Shown piece by piece: positions 8,649-17,330 of a stretch of DNA of 64,000 nt. The notes beneath the pieces are model-generated. The model saw only the letters and a program-made list of their open reading frames with translations, did no database searches and was not told where the DNA came from. The first letter of the stretch is position 1. Each line of letters begins with the position of its first letter. The stretch is from NCBI GenBank assembly GCA_964215955.1, contig CAXPDR010000014.1:62001-126000 (forward strand), in the 5' to 3' direction. Made by a program: the position numbers and the translations under genes. This DNA is from GCA-2706205 sp964215955. Lineage in GTDB: Bacteria > Bdellovibrionota > Bacteriovoracia > Bacteriovoracales > Bacteriovoracaceae.

Positions 8649-8677
8649 TTGACATTACGGAAAACTTACGGATAATA
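8649..8677 (+). promoter_or_regulatory. Promoter of imuB-like/dnaE2 operon with direct-repeat operator in the spacer
   Basis: A consensus -35 TTGACA (8649-8654) and a -10 ATAATA (8672-8677, or GATAAT from 8671) enclose a 17-base spacer that is exactly TTACGG-AAAAC-TTACGG, a direct repeat with 11-base period. A repressor bound there would occlude RNA polymerase. Placement before damage-tolerance polymerases suggests an SOS-type operator. ATG of the first gene is at 8694. Confidence 0.7.
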
Positions 8678-8693
8678 AAGTTGAGAGTTAAAC

Positions 8694-9866
8694 ATGCAAA
8701 TAACTAAGAGAACTATAGACTTTTTTAATATTGCTAACTTTATGATTGAAGTTGAGCGTATTCAAAATAGAGAATTGAAAGATAAAGAGTTTATTATTGC
8801 TCCTTTATTATCCGATTCTGCAAAAATTTGGGATTTCTCTTATGGGTTGATAGACAGTGGAATACATAAAGGGATGGAGCTTGCTATGGCCAAAAGGTTG
8901 TGTGGAAACATTCCTATTATTGTTCCTAATCCAGATTTGTATAAAAGAGTCCATGAGAAGATTTTATTTAAACTATCTAAGTTAACTCCTATATTGGAGA
9001 CGGAAAAAATAGGAAGAATATATTTAGACTTTACTGGGTTTGAAAAACTTTATGGCTCACCTCAAGATTTTGGAAAAAAAATTATTAAAGAAATTGAACA
9101 AGAGTTTTCCTTTCATTCAAGAATAGGAATTTCTTCTAATAAATTAATTTCAAAAGCTGCAACGGATACACATTTTACTAATCAAGACCTCGTTTATGTT
9201 AAAAAATCAGAAATGAGTGATTTTTTAGATCCTTTTCCAAGCTTGTGTCTACCTGCTGTAAAGGAATTTAAGAAAAAGGTAGGAGTAAAAGAGTTAACTG
9301 TTTTAGATGATCTCAATTTAGAAGTGATTATAGCTTTAAAAGTTTTAGATGTTGAAACACTTGAGGTCTTGTTTCCAACATATGGTGAAATTATATCAAA
9401 TATGTCTCATGGTATTGATAATAGACCCGTTTTACCCCCCAAATATGAGGACATTTTAATTGAAGATATTCATTTAGAAGAGACTAATGAGAGACTGGTT
9501 TTATTGAAACTGATTTTTTCTCTTGCTGATAATGTATGTCAGAATTTAAGAAGGAAAAATAAATCCTTTTCCCGTTTTAAAATAGCATTACGCTATAGTG
9601 ACTATAGGTATGTGGAGAAAAATGTTGAGCTTGGCTTTTTTGCTCAGTATTCATATGAGATCTATGAAGAATTAAAAAAGTCCTTTTCTTTCTTATTTAG
9701 TCGTCGAGTAAAAGTTAGATATTTGTACTTAGAGCTTGGCAAACTTGAAGACACTCATTGTCAATTAAGTATGTTTGAAGACTCAAGAAAAAAAGTTTTT
9801 GATACTTTAGATATGATTAATGGAAAATTTCCAGAGAGTATCTCTTTGGGCAGGATTCCCAGGTGA
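8694..9866 (+). CDS. imuB: ImuB-like Y-family polymerase homologue, catalytically inactive
   Basis: 390 residues with the Y-family layout: an N-terminal palm start (TIDFFNIANFMIEVER), RIYLDFTGFEKLYG where active polymerases have the SIDEAYLD motif, then RIGISSNKLISKAAT (the GISxNKxxAKxA motif), a helix-hairpin-helix region and a little-finger domain. Aligning on YLD, the catalytic Asp-Glu pair is replaced by Gly-Arg, as expected of ImuB scaffolds. A canonical beta-clamp binding motif QLSMF lies at residues 357-361. The last codons overlap the dnaE2 GTG by 4 bases, so the two are translationally coupled. No ImuA/RecA-like partner is present. Acts with DnaE2 in translesion mutagenesis by family analogy. 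Confidence 0.82.
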   Translation: MQITKRTIDFFNIANFMIEVERIQNRELKDKEFIIAPLLSDSAKIWDFSYGLIDSGIHKGMELAMAKRLCGNIPIIVPNPDLYKRVHEKILFKLSKLTPILETEKIGRIYLDFTGFEKLYGSPQDFGKKIIKEIEQEFSFHSRIGISSNKLISKAATDTHFTNQDLVYVKKSEMSDFLDPFPSLCLPAVKEFKKKVGVKELTVLDDLNLEVIIALKVLDVETLEVLFPTYGEIISNMSHGIDNRPVLPPKYEDILIEDIHLEETNERLVLLKLIFSLADNVCQNLRRKNKSFSRFKIALRYSDYRYVEKNVELGFFAQYSYEIYEELKKSFSFLFSRRVKVRYLYLELGKLEDTHCQLSMFEDSRKKVFDTLDMINGKFPESISLGRIPR

Positions 9867-12796
9867 ATTTTTTGAATCTCCATTCTTACTTCTCTCTAAT
9901 GGGGGGGCTGAATTCACCTGAGGAACTTTGTACCCAAGCAAAGTCTTATGGGGCTAAAAAAATTGTACTTACTGATACAAACGGTCTTTATGGAATCCCT
10001 CGTTTCTTAGAATGCGCAAAGAAGTATGAATTAACTCCTATCATTGGAACCGAAATTAGAAGAGATAGACGTAGTTTTATTTTGATTGCGAAAAATCGAA
10101 AAGGTTATGAAGAAATTTGTCATTTTATTTCAATCTTTCATATGCATAATCTTTCAATTAGTGAAAGCGTAAATTGGCTCAAGGGAAAGAGTGGATTGTT
10201 AATTCTTAGCTTTGATAAAAATATTTTACTTGAGCTTAAAGCACATAATGAAATCTACTTTGAGATGAGTATGGGGTTTTTTACACATAAAGATTATCAG
10301 TGGGCGGTTGAGAATGGGATTTTTCCCGTTGCTAACCAAAAAATACATTATTTGAATCCATCAGATGAAGACTGTTACAAATTAATTAGAGCAATAGATG
10401 AAAATACAACCATAGGAGAAATTGATGTTACAGCTTATCACAATAACATGTGCTTTATGCATTTTCGAGATGAGTATGAATCTTATTTTGCACTTTATCC
10501 TGATGCTTTAGAGAATGCGAACCAGATACTAGACGAAATAGATAGTTCATGGTTCTTTCAAGGATTTATTTCTCCTGGTTATAACGATCTTCCTGAGGAG
10601 ATTTGTAATGAAAAATTAAGAATGAGATGTGTCGATAGAATCCCCATTCGTTATAAAGGAGTAAGTGAAGAGGTTTTAAAAAGAGTTTACACTAGATTAG
10701 ATTATGAGATGAAGATAATCGCTGAAAAAAGGTTCTCATCTTATTTTCTTAACGTTAAAGATATGACATCTCAGTGTGAATATACTTGTGGAAGAGGTTC
10801 TTCAGCAGCAAGTATAGTCAATTATTTATTGGAAATAACTCATGTTGACCCAATTGCGGAAAATTTATTATTCGATCGTTTTATGAATGTCGATCGAATT
10901 GATCCGCCAGATATTGATGTGGATTTTCCTTCCGATCAAAGAGATGATGTTCTTGATTATATTTTTGAGCGATTTAAAGGCCGTGCCGCAATGGTCGCCA
11001 ATCAGAATTATTTGAGAGGTCGCTCTGCAATGCGAGAAATTGCAAAGGTCTATGGGGTCAAAGAGGATGAAATCTCCTACACATTAGATCGGCTACACCG
11101 TCTTAAGCCCAATCAGGTATGGAAAAAAATTATCTATTATGCTTCCCGAATTGAAGGAGTGGTAAGGCATCTTTCAGTCCACTGTGGAGGAGTTGTTATT
11201 ACACCTACTGATATTAGGAATTATGGACCAATTGAAATGTCTAAGAAGGGATATCCTGTCTTGCAGTGGGAAAAGGATCAAACAGAACTCGCAGGTCTAA
11301 TTAAAACGGATATTCTTGGAAATAAGGGCTTAAGTGTTATTAGGGATGTTATTGGTCAGGTGAATGAGAAATATCAAGAAAAAATAGTTTATAGTAAAAT
11401 GGAGGCACAACAAGATGAAAAAACAAGACGCTTATTTATTACAGGTAATACTGTTGGTGTTATTCACTTTGAATCTCCTCGTTGTCGCACACTTCTAGCT
11501 GCATTTGGGAGTTCTGATCTTTTGACTCTTTCAATCGTATGCTCAATTATTAGACCAGCAGCGATGACTCAGGTTGATGAGATGCTTAGACGCTTTAAAG
11601 GTGGACGGTTTTCTTATGCACATCCTGATTTGGAAGAGGCTTTAGGAATTACTAAAGGAGTTATGGTTTATCAGGAAGATGTTATGCGGGTTACAAAGTC
11701 CTTAGCAGGGTTTACTTCTCAAGAAGGAAATGAACTTAGGAAAGTTCTGGCCAAAAAACATAAAAGTAAAAGACTGGCTTTTTATAAAGAGAAATTTTTT
11801 GAAGGGTGCCAAAATAAGAAAATTAGTTTGGAGGAAATTGAACTGCTTTGGAAAGATATTTTAAGTTTTGCTGGTTATTCTTTTTGTAAACCCCATAGTG
11901 ATAGTTATTCTTTAGTCGCATATAAATCAGCTTATTTAAAAGCCCATTATCCTGCCGAGTTTATGGCCGCAGTAATTACTAACGGTGGTGGTTTTTATAT
12001 TAATAATATCGAGGATTATCTTAATGAAGCGAGAAGAATGGGAGTTGTCGTTTTACCCCCAGATATAAATGAGTCGGATTATGAGTTTACCGGGCATGAT
12101 TTTTCTGTTCGAGTTGGGCTTAAGCAAGTGAAGTTCATTAAAACGAGAACTCTTAAGCGGATTGTTGGAGAGCGGCATCTAGGGGCTTATTTAAGTTTAG
12201 AGGACTTTTTAGAAAGAACTCAGCTAAGTTTAGCTGAAGCTCGAATTTTAGTAAAAGCAAGATGTTTTGGGAGTGTTCGAAAAGAAGACAATTCGAAATT
12301 ATCCCATAGTGAAATCATGTGGCGTGTTTACCAATATTTTGCGAAGAAAAGTGGTAAATTAGGGTATGACAAAAGTTTTCCTATTTTGAAAATAAAACCT
12401 CCTGAGTTTCAAAAAGAGAAACTTATAAAATGGGAATATGAAACACTTGATGGTTTTGTCACATTTCCTTCTTGGTTTTTATATAGAGATTTATTGAAAA
12501 AACAGTTCATTATAACAGGAACCTCTTTAAATCGATATCTTGGTAAAGAGGTTATTCTTTATGGTCAGAAAATTACCCAAAAAAGAGTAAGTACTAAATA
12601 TAAAGAGCATATGTCGTTTATTACTTTTGCTGATGATACTTCAATGTATAACACCGTTTTCTTTCCAAAAGTTTATGAAGAAGCGAGAGATTTATTATTT
12701 TTAGGAGGTTCTTTTTTAATTAAAGGCAAAGTCGACAAAGACTTTGATGATTTTCAGGTTATTGTTTCAAGTATCCAGCGTATCGGTGAAATATGA
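9863..12796 (+). CDS. dnaE2: Error-prone DNA polymerase III alpha subunit DnaE2
   Basis: 977 residues starting at a GTG that overlaps the ImuB-like stop (GTGA). An N-terminal PHP domain (LHSYFSLMGGLNSPEEL), the polymerase core with GRGSSAASIVNYLL and the catalytic Asp motif PPDIDVDFPSDQRDD (Asp 350, 352, 354), a YQEDVMR motif, HSDSYSLVAYKSAYLKAHYP and a C-terminal OB fold (EVILYGQKITQ) are all present. Length and OB ending fit DnaE2 rather than the ~1160-residue replicative DnaE. Partner of the ImuB-like protein in translesion synthesis. Expression is likely driven by the direct-repeat promoter at 8649-8677. Confidence 0.92.
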   Translation: MNFLNLHSYFSLMGGLNSPEELCTQAKSYGAKKIVLTDTNGLYGIPRFLECAKKYELTPIIGTEIRRDRRSFILIAKNRKGYEEICHFISIFHMHNLSISESVNWLKGKSGLLILSFDKNILLELKAHNEIYFEMSMGFFTHKDYQWAVENGIFPVANQKIHYLNPSDEDCYKLIRAIDENTTIGEIDVTAYHNNMCFMHFRDEYESYFALYPDALENANQILDEIDSSWFFQGFISPGYNDLPEEICNEKLRMRCVDRIPIRYKGVSEEVLKRVYTRLDYEMKIIAEKRFSSYFLNVKDMTSQCEYTCGRGSSAASIVNYLLEITHVDPIAENLLFDRFMNVDRIDPPDIDVDFPSDQRDDVLDYIFERFKGRAAMVANQNYLRGRSAMREIAKVYGVKEDEISYTLDRLHRLKPNQVWKKIIYYASRIEGVVRHLSVHCGGVVITPTDIRNYGPIEMSKKGYPVLQWEKDQTELAGLIKTDILGNKGLSVIRDVIGQVNEKYQEKIVYSKMEAQQDEKTRRLFITGNTVGVIHFESPRCRTLLAAFGSSDLLTLSIVCSIIRPAAMTQVDEMLRRFKGGRFSYAHPDLEEALGITKGVMVYQEDVMRVTKSLAGFTSQEGNELRKVLAKKHKSKRLAFYKEKFFEGCQNKKISLEEIELLWKDILSFAGYSFCKPHSDSYSLVAYKSAYLKAHYPAEFMAAVITNGGGFYINNIEDYLNEARRMGVVVLPPDINESDYEFTGHDFSVRVGLKQVKFIKTRTLKRIVGERHLGAYLSLEDFLERTQLSLAEARILVKARCFGSVRKEDNSKLSHSEIMWRVYQYFAKKSGKLGYDKSFPILKIKPPEFQKEKLIKWEYETLDGFVTFPSWFLYRDLLKKQFIITGTSLNRYLGKEVILYGQKITQKRVSTKYKEHMSFITFADDTSMYNTVFFPKVYEEARDLLFLGGSFLIKGKVDKDFDDFQVIVSSIQRIGEI

Positions 12797-12857
12797 GCTA
12801 CTAGGGCCTGAGGGAGTGATTGGGTGATTCGGAATTACTTAGACCCTAGTCAGCTCA
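12794..12857 (+). other. Long imperfect hairpin overlapping the dnaE2 stop codon
   Basis: TGAGCTACTAGGG (12794-12806, starting at the TGA stop) pairs with CCCTAGTCAGCTCA (12844-12857) over 13 bp with one bulged C and a 37-base loop. No T run follows, so it is not a standard terminator; it may protect or process the mRNA end. Confidence 0.5.
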
Positions 12858-12972
12858 AACTACGCTAATTCTTGAATTCATATTAACTTCAATTAAATTT
12901 TTGTAAATGGTTTTTAACTAGATATCGGATAGACAAAAGTAGCTTTTTAAAAAATTGGGGTATTGTAAATGT

Positions 12973-13407
12973 ATGGATAATTTATTAATCATATACTTAT
13001 TACAAACGGTTTTAACTTCTATTTTATTTGGCCTCATTTTAACTATTCAGGTCGTCCATTATCCATCATTTAAGTTTGTTTCAATGGAAAATTTTTTTGA
13101 TTTTCATCAATTTCACAAGACGAGTATATCCGTTATTGTAATTCCTGCAATGTTATTAGAGGTAATAATCGCAGGATTTTTAAGCTTATATGTTAAAAGT
13201 CCTCTTGATCATTTGAACTTTTTTATTGTTGTGATGATTTGGCTATCAACTTTTTTTATTAGTGTACCTCTACATAACCAGTTAACTCTGGAAAAAACAG
13301 ACATCCTTATAAATAGGCTCGTTATAACAAATTGGATAAGAACTTTACTTTGGAAAGCTAAGTTCATTCTTTCTTTGTTATTGCTATATAGTAAAATTAA
13401 CGTATAA
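12973..13407 (+). CDS. Four-helix membrane protein, DUF1772-like
   Basis: About 144 residues with four hydrophobic segments. The pattern HYPSF..F..FHQFHKTSISVIVIPAMLLE, then WLSTFFISVPLHNQL and RLVITNWIRTLLW, resembles small membrane proteins of the DUF1772/anthrone-oxygenase-like group. An in-frame TTG at 12955 is available but ATG 12973, preceded by GGGG, gives a cleaner membrane start. It is 10 bases before the SRAP gene, so probably cotranscribed. Function unknown. Confidence 0.65.
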   Translation: MDNLLIIYLLQTVLTSILFGLILTIQVVHYPSFKFVSMENFFDFHQFHKTSISVIVIPAMLLEVIIAGFLSLYVKSPLDHLNFFIVVMIWLSTFFISVPLHNQLTLEKTDILINRLVITNWIRTLLWKAKFILSLLLLYSKINV

Positions 13408-13416
13408 AATAGCTAT

Positions 13417-14115
13417 ATGTGCTATAGCTTACAAATTTCTATGGATCTAGATTCTTTAGAAAAAGAGTTTAAGGCCATTTCTTCAAAAAATACAAAAGAC
13501 ATATTTAAAGGTAAGTACCCACAATATAAGTTACCTAGGGATGACGAGAGGGTTTTTAAGAATTATTATTTACCTGCAATAATAAAACGGAACAACCAAA
13601 GAGAAATTGTTCCTTTAAGATTTAATCTTTTACCTCGCTTTTCAGAAACTAATCGTTATGGATTTATAGATAAGAAAACTAATAAATTTAAAGAAATGAG
13701 TACCTATAATGCAACTATAGAAAGACTGGAAAGTGCCAAGGCATACCAGCAAGTATTTGGAAGGCTCCATTGTATCATTCCTGTTAAAGGTTTTTATGAA
13801 TGGGTTCAGATTCCTGGGCATAAAAATAGTGAAGAAGTTGAATTTAAATATAATGATCAAAGTTTTTTTACTCTTGCAGGAATTTGGGATCATTGGGGGA
13901 GTAACGAATTAAATGAGGGGATAAATTCATGTAGTATAATTACAACTCCTCCAAGAGAGGAAGTGTTATCTGTCGGTCATGATAGATCACCTCTTATTTT
14001 GCCAAATGAGTCTATTGATATGTGGCTTAGTCCTGAGAAGCTTCAAAAACAAGATCTTTTTGATTTGATGCAGGATTTTGAAAGAAAAAGCCTAAATCAT
14101 CAATTTTTGAAGTAG
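13417..14115 (+). CDS. SRAP (HMCES/YedK) DNA-protein crosslink protein
   Basis: SOS-response-associated peptidase family, which caps abasic sites in single-stranded DNA through a thiazolidine link to Cys2. The start MCYS exposes the catalytic Cys2 after Met removal. Family motifs follow: YNATIERL (the NARSE position), GRLHCIIPVKGFYEWV with the conserved Glu, FTLAGIWDHW, SIITTPP and GHDRSPLILP with the active-site His. 232 residues is normal. Its position behind the mutasome genes fits a DNA-damage role. No strong ribosome-binding site; probably coupled to the preceding membrane protein. Confidence 0.93.
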   Translation: MCYSLQISMDLDSLEKEFKAISSKNTKDIFKGKYPQYKLPRDDERVFKNYYLPAIIKRNNQREIVPLRFNLLPRFSETNRYGFIDKKTNKFKEMSTYNATIERLESAKAYQQVFGRLHCIIPVKGFYEWVQIPGHKNSEEVEFKYNDQSFFTLAGIWDHWGSNELNEGINSCSIITTPPREEVLSVGHDRSPLILPNESIDMWLSPEKLQKQDLFDLMQDFERKSLNHQFLK

Positions 14116-14123
14116 ATATTTTG

Positions 14124-14176
14124 GCCATTATTTCTCATTTGGTGCCAAGTTGCTTAAAGGTGTCTCTAATAATGGC
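14124..14176. other. Inverted repeat downstream of SRAP gene
   Basis: GCCATTATT (14124-14132) and AATAATGGC (14168-14176) are perfectly complementary over 9 bp with a 35-base loop, starting 9 bases after the SRAP stop. There is no T run. It might mark the mRNA end. Confidence 0.3.
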
Positions 14177-14235
14177 TTTAAATGGTTTAAATTACATTCA
14201 TTAACAAATGTTAATCTCTGGCATGAAGTTTGCTT

Positions 14236-14256
14236 AAGTATTACTAGGGAATACTT
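14236..14256. promoter_or_regulatory. Inverted repeat upstream of PilZ-like gene
   Basis: AAGTATT-ACTAGGG-AATACTT is a 7-bp perfect inverted repeat ending 15 bases before the ATG at 14272. It overlaps the leader and could be an operator or a translational hairpin. Confidence 0.3.
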
Positions 14257-14271
14257 GTATAAGGAAGTTTA

Positions 14272-14886
14272 ATGCAAATTGTTAAGGATCAGAGTTTAAT
14301 TTACAAAATTATTAAAAGCAAATTTGAACAAAAAAACGAAGTCACTCTGTGGCAAAACCTTGGTGGTGGCAGAAGGGTTGAGGTTAAAGGAAAGTGCTAT
14401 CGGATTGATGCTGCGAATTCAGGCCTTTGGTTTTTATTGGCCAAAGGATCAGATAAACTGGAACCAGTTCTACCAACTTATATTTATTTTAAAGAAAGAA
14501 AACTAATTTTTAAAAGCACCAATAAGTTTTTAGGTTTGACTAAAGCCTGTGTTAGTTTTCCAAAAGAAGTTCAACTAGCCGACTCTAGAGTGGAAGAAAG
14601 GAGTATTGTTTATAAATTAAATAAAAGTATTAGATACTTTCTTGGAAGAGACCAAAAGGTTCAATTTTATCCCTATAGTGCTAGGCTTTATGATGAAAGT
14701 ACTCATGGAGTTGGCTTAATTGTTAATTATTTAGATTCAAATCGTTTTATCTTAGGTGATCTCATCAATATCAAAAAAGAGGATGGAGTTTCTGTGTTAG
14801 CAAAAGTTATACATATGCATATGAAAATTCATGAAGAAAGTTCACTGAAGCAATATCATATAGGGCTTCGATTTCAGACAAATTAG
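14272..14886 (+). CDS. PilZ-domain-like protein, possible c-di-GMP effector
   Basis: 204 residues. The C-terminal part contains YSARLYDESTHGVGLIVNY, where DESTHG fits the D/NxSxxG half of the PilZ c-di-GMP site, followed by a barrel-like GDLINIKKEDGVSVLAKVIHM and an ending HIGLRFQTN typical of PilZ domains. The RxxxR half-site is not clean (RYFLGRDQ nearby), so ligand binding is doubtful. The N-terminal half resembles YcgR-like flagellar brake N-domains only loosely. AAGGAAG precedes the ATG. First gene in a long plus-strand run. Confidence 0.6.
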   Translation: MQIVKDQSLIYKIIKSKFEQKNEVTLWQNLGGGRRVEVKGKCYRIDAANSGLWFLLAKGSDKLEPVLPTYIYFKERKLIFKSTNKFLGLTKACVSFPKEVQLADSRVEERSIVYKLNKSIRYFLGRDQKVQFYPYSARLYDESTHGVGLIVNYLDSNRFILGDLINIKKEDGVSVLAKVIHMHMKIHEESSLKQYHIGLRFQTN

Positions 14887-14937
14887 GATTACAGTTTAAA
14901 ATCGTTGTGATATCACATCTATACCAAGGAATTCACA

Positions 14938-15423
14938 ATGATAGATATAAAAACGGCCGTTTTAGAAGAAATTGAATTAAAACAAGAGAATAAATTATCT
15001 CATTTATATACTAATAGTTTAAAAAGTTTGGGCATGTTAAATAATATGAAATTGGATACTCCTGTCCTGGAATTTAAACTGCAAATCTTTCTTAAGGGAC
15101 TTGAGAGTGTAATTAATGAGGTGCCTAAGAAAGAAAAAATGAATACTATTATTAAAATTATGCAAATAACCTTCGAAAAACTCGGCTATGAAGTGGAGCC
15201 CAATGAAGCCTATGTTTTATACCAAATTAGAGATCTAGGTAGATTTAGACTTAAAGATGATAAGCTTTGGAAGGATCTAGAGAAATCTTGGAGTGAACAT
15301 CCGCAATTTCGTTTTGATAAAGGTGATTATAAAGTCATTTTGAATGGGCTTAAAAATATCAGATTCATTGATACAAGAAGGGGAAGCATTACTCTCGGTG
15401 AGAATATTATTGTTGATGAATAG
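14938..15423 (+). CDS. Hypothetical cytoplasmic protein (161 aa)
   Basis: 161 residues, charged, no signal peptide. Mostly helical by composition; the C-terminal segment (RFDKGDYKVILNGLKNIRFIDTRRGSITLG) has a helix followed by a strand hairpin and could be a small winged-helix-like unit. AAGG precedes the ATG. It follows the PilZ-like gene by about 50 bases in the same direction. No family recognised. Confidence 0.65.
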   Translation: MIDIKTAVLEEIELKQENKLSHLYTNSLKSLGMLNNMKLDTPVLEFKLQIFLKGLESVINEVPKKEKMNTIIKIMQITFEKLGYEVEPNEAYVLYQIRDLGRFRLKDDKLWKDLEKSWSEHPQFRFDKGDYKVILNGLKNIRFIDTRRGSITLGENIIVDE

Positions 15424-15473
15424 TTGTTTGACATATCAAACACTTGTTTCTAGACTAACGCCAAGGAGTTTTT

Positions 15474-16643
15474 ATGAATTTGTTCTTTGGTATATTTCTT
15501 TTTTTTATTTCTCAGACGGTTTTCGCTCTCGAATATAACAAACCAAAATTATTAATGAAATCGAGTTTAAGGGACGGATATAACGCTCCCTCATCTTCAC
15601 TTTTTACTAATTCAACACCAAGTATAAATAATAAAAGGCATGTTGCAATAGCAATGCAGTTAATTGATGGGCAACCTTATTCTGGTGTATGGGCCAATAT
15701 TCAAGGAAGGTCTTTTCTTCCTTATGTAAATGAGAAGGGTTTAAAAATAAGCAATTTTAACCTTACTGATGAAGATGCATTTCATATTACAATAAATGAT
15801 GATTTTTTCTTAGAAGACTTGGTTCATATAAAAGTGAAGAGTGATCTAAGTATCAAAAAAGAATCACTCCTCGCTAATATTGTTAATGAGGAAATAGAAA
15901 ATTTAAGTTCAATCTTTACTTCAAAAAATGGGCTTATGTTTAAAGGTATGGGAAAAGATAAAGTCGTTTATCATTATTCACAAAGTAAAGGATTAAGCTC
16001 TTTATTGAAAGAAAATGAAAATCAAATATCTTATCTTTTTAACCCGAGCTTTTCTTATAATGAAACCTTAGTCGCTAAACTTAGAGAGGGACAAGTAGGA
16101 GATTATAAAGAATCAAGGCCTGATAAAATAGTAAAGATAGAAAATAAAAAAATATTAGTTATTGCACAAGATAAAGATTCAAATCCATCATCCAAATGGA
16201 AGTCCTTTAGAAATGGAGTCAGTGTGAATGATAGAGGTGAGGTTTGTTTTGTGGCAATAGATAAATCTGGTATGGCCCATGTTGTAATCTCAGATGGTAA
16301 AAATCAAAAGATCGTTTTCTCTGAGGGAAGCAACTTAAAAGAAATACAATATTTCACCCCTGTTTTAAATAATAAGGGGATGGTCGCGATTAGGGGAATT
16401 TCTCAAAATGATGTTGCCGGAATTTATCATTATGATGGTTATGAGAGCAAACTTGTCTTAGAACAAGGCGATGTTCTTGATACACCTGTAGGAAAAGTTA
16501 AAATATTTTATGGGCCACATATTCCATTCGGTGGAAATGTTGGGATGAATGATGCGGGTGATTTAGTTATTAACTCGGGTATATCTGATTTAAATGGTCA
16601 AAAAGATCTTGGTAGAGCATTAATTTCAATCTATACAAAATAA
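15474..16643 (+). CDS. Secreted protein with NxxG repeat motifs, propeller-like
   Basis: 389 residues with a signal peptide (MNLFFGIFLFFISQTVFA). The second half repeats a short motif at intervals: VNDRGEVCFVA, LNNKGMVAIRG and MNDAGDLVINSG, which is the N-[DN]-x-G-x-V pattern of secreted propeller-type or choice-of-anchor repeat proteins. AAGGAG lies just upstream of the ATG. Probably periplasmic or cell-surface; function unknown. It precedes the TolQ-like/ExbD-like pair by about 50 bases. Confidence 0.65.
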   Translation: MNLFFGIFLFFISQTVFALEYNKPKLLMKSSLRDGYNAPSSSLFTNSTPSINNKRHVAIAMQLIDGQPYSGVWANIQGRSFLPYVNEKGLKISNFNLTDEDAFHITINDDFFLEDLVHIKVKSDLSIKKESLLANIVNEEIENLSSIFTSKNGLMFKGMGKDKVVYHYSQSKGLSSLLKENENQISYLFNPSFSYNETLVAKLREGQVGDYKESRPDKIVKIENKKILVIAQDKDSNPSSKWKSFRNGVSVNDRGEVCFVAIDKSGMAHVVISDGKNQKIVFSEGSNLKEIQYFTPVLNNKGMVAIRGISQNDVAGIYHYDGYESKLVLEQGDVLDTPVGKVKIFYGPHIPFGGNVGMNDAGDLVINSGISDLNGQKDLGRALISIYTK

Positions 16644-16697
16644 ATCAAACTTCTGCTATTATATTGAAATAACTTATTAAGATTAAAAGGAGAGTGG

Positions 16698-17321
16698 ATG
16701 GACTCATCTCTAATTCAAAGTTTTTTCAACTTTATAATGGATAATATCTTTTATATTATTTACGGTTTTGCTGCTGTTGAAGCTTATCTCGTTGTTAATA
16801 TTTTTATTATGATGAAAGGACATGAAAAGGCCTTAATAGATGTTTCTGATAATTTGTTAAAAGGTTTTAAGGATGCACCTGATAAAGACTCAAGCCAAAG
16901 TTCCCATGAGAAAATTGAAGCTTCATTAGAGTTTATTAATAATAAAATTGCTCAGGACCCAGAATTAAAGTCTGAATTTGTAAAAAATGCGCAAAAAATA
17001 TCTCAAAGACCAATTCATAGCAGGCATTATAAAATTGAAATGTTCGCAAGTATTATTTCTACCTTAGTACAAGTTTTTCCATTGCTTGGAATCCTTGGGA
17101 CAATTTTAGCCATTGCTCAAACAGCATTTCAAAATGGAGGAAATGTTGATGTTTCATCTTTATCAAATGCTTTTGTTTTAGCTATGGATACAACAATTTT
17201 GGGGATTAGTTTTTCAATTCTTTTTATGGTGATTGAGAGTGCTTTTCAACCAAAAATTGAAAGAGTCATTAACGAAAGTATTGATTACAGACAAATCATT
17301 TCTAAGATTCATCTTTCCTAG
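16698..17321 (+). CDS. MotA/TolQ/ExbB proton-channel family protein
   Basis: 207 residues with three membrane segments: about residues 14-38, then a cytoplasmic loop, then about 115-140 (LVQVFPLLGILGTILAIAQ) and 150-175 (NAFVLAMDTTILGISFSILFM). The motif GILGTILA and the TT-containing last helix are the TolQ/ExbB signature. The family forms pentameric channels that use proton flow to drive partner proteins. The next gene, 9 bases downstream, is an ExbD/TolR-type single-span protein, so the two form one complex. GGAGAG precedes the ATG. Which process is energised is unknown. Confidence 0.85.
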   Translation: MDSSLIQSFFNFIMDNIFYIIYGFAAVEAYLVVNIFIMMKGHEKALIDVSDNLLKGFKDAPDKDSSQSSHEKIEASLEFINNKIAQDPELKSEFVKNAQKISQRPIHSRHYKIEMFASIISTLVQVFPLLGILGTILAIAQTAFQNGGNVDVSSLSNAFVLAMDTTILGISFSILFMVIESAFQPKIERVINESIDYRQIISKIHLS

Positions 17322-17330
17322 GACTTTAAA

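Noticed and set aside
8649..8677. Bdellovibrio-type LexA palindrome TTACN3GTAA
   Set aside because: The half-sites are in direct, not inverted, orientation, so this exact motif is not present. The direct repeat is reported instead.
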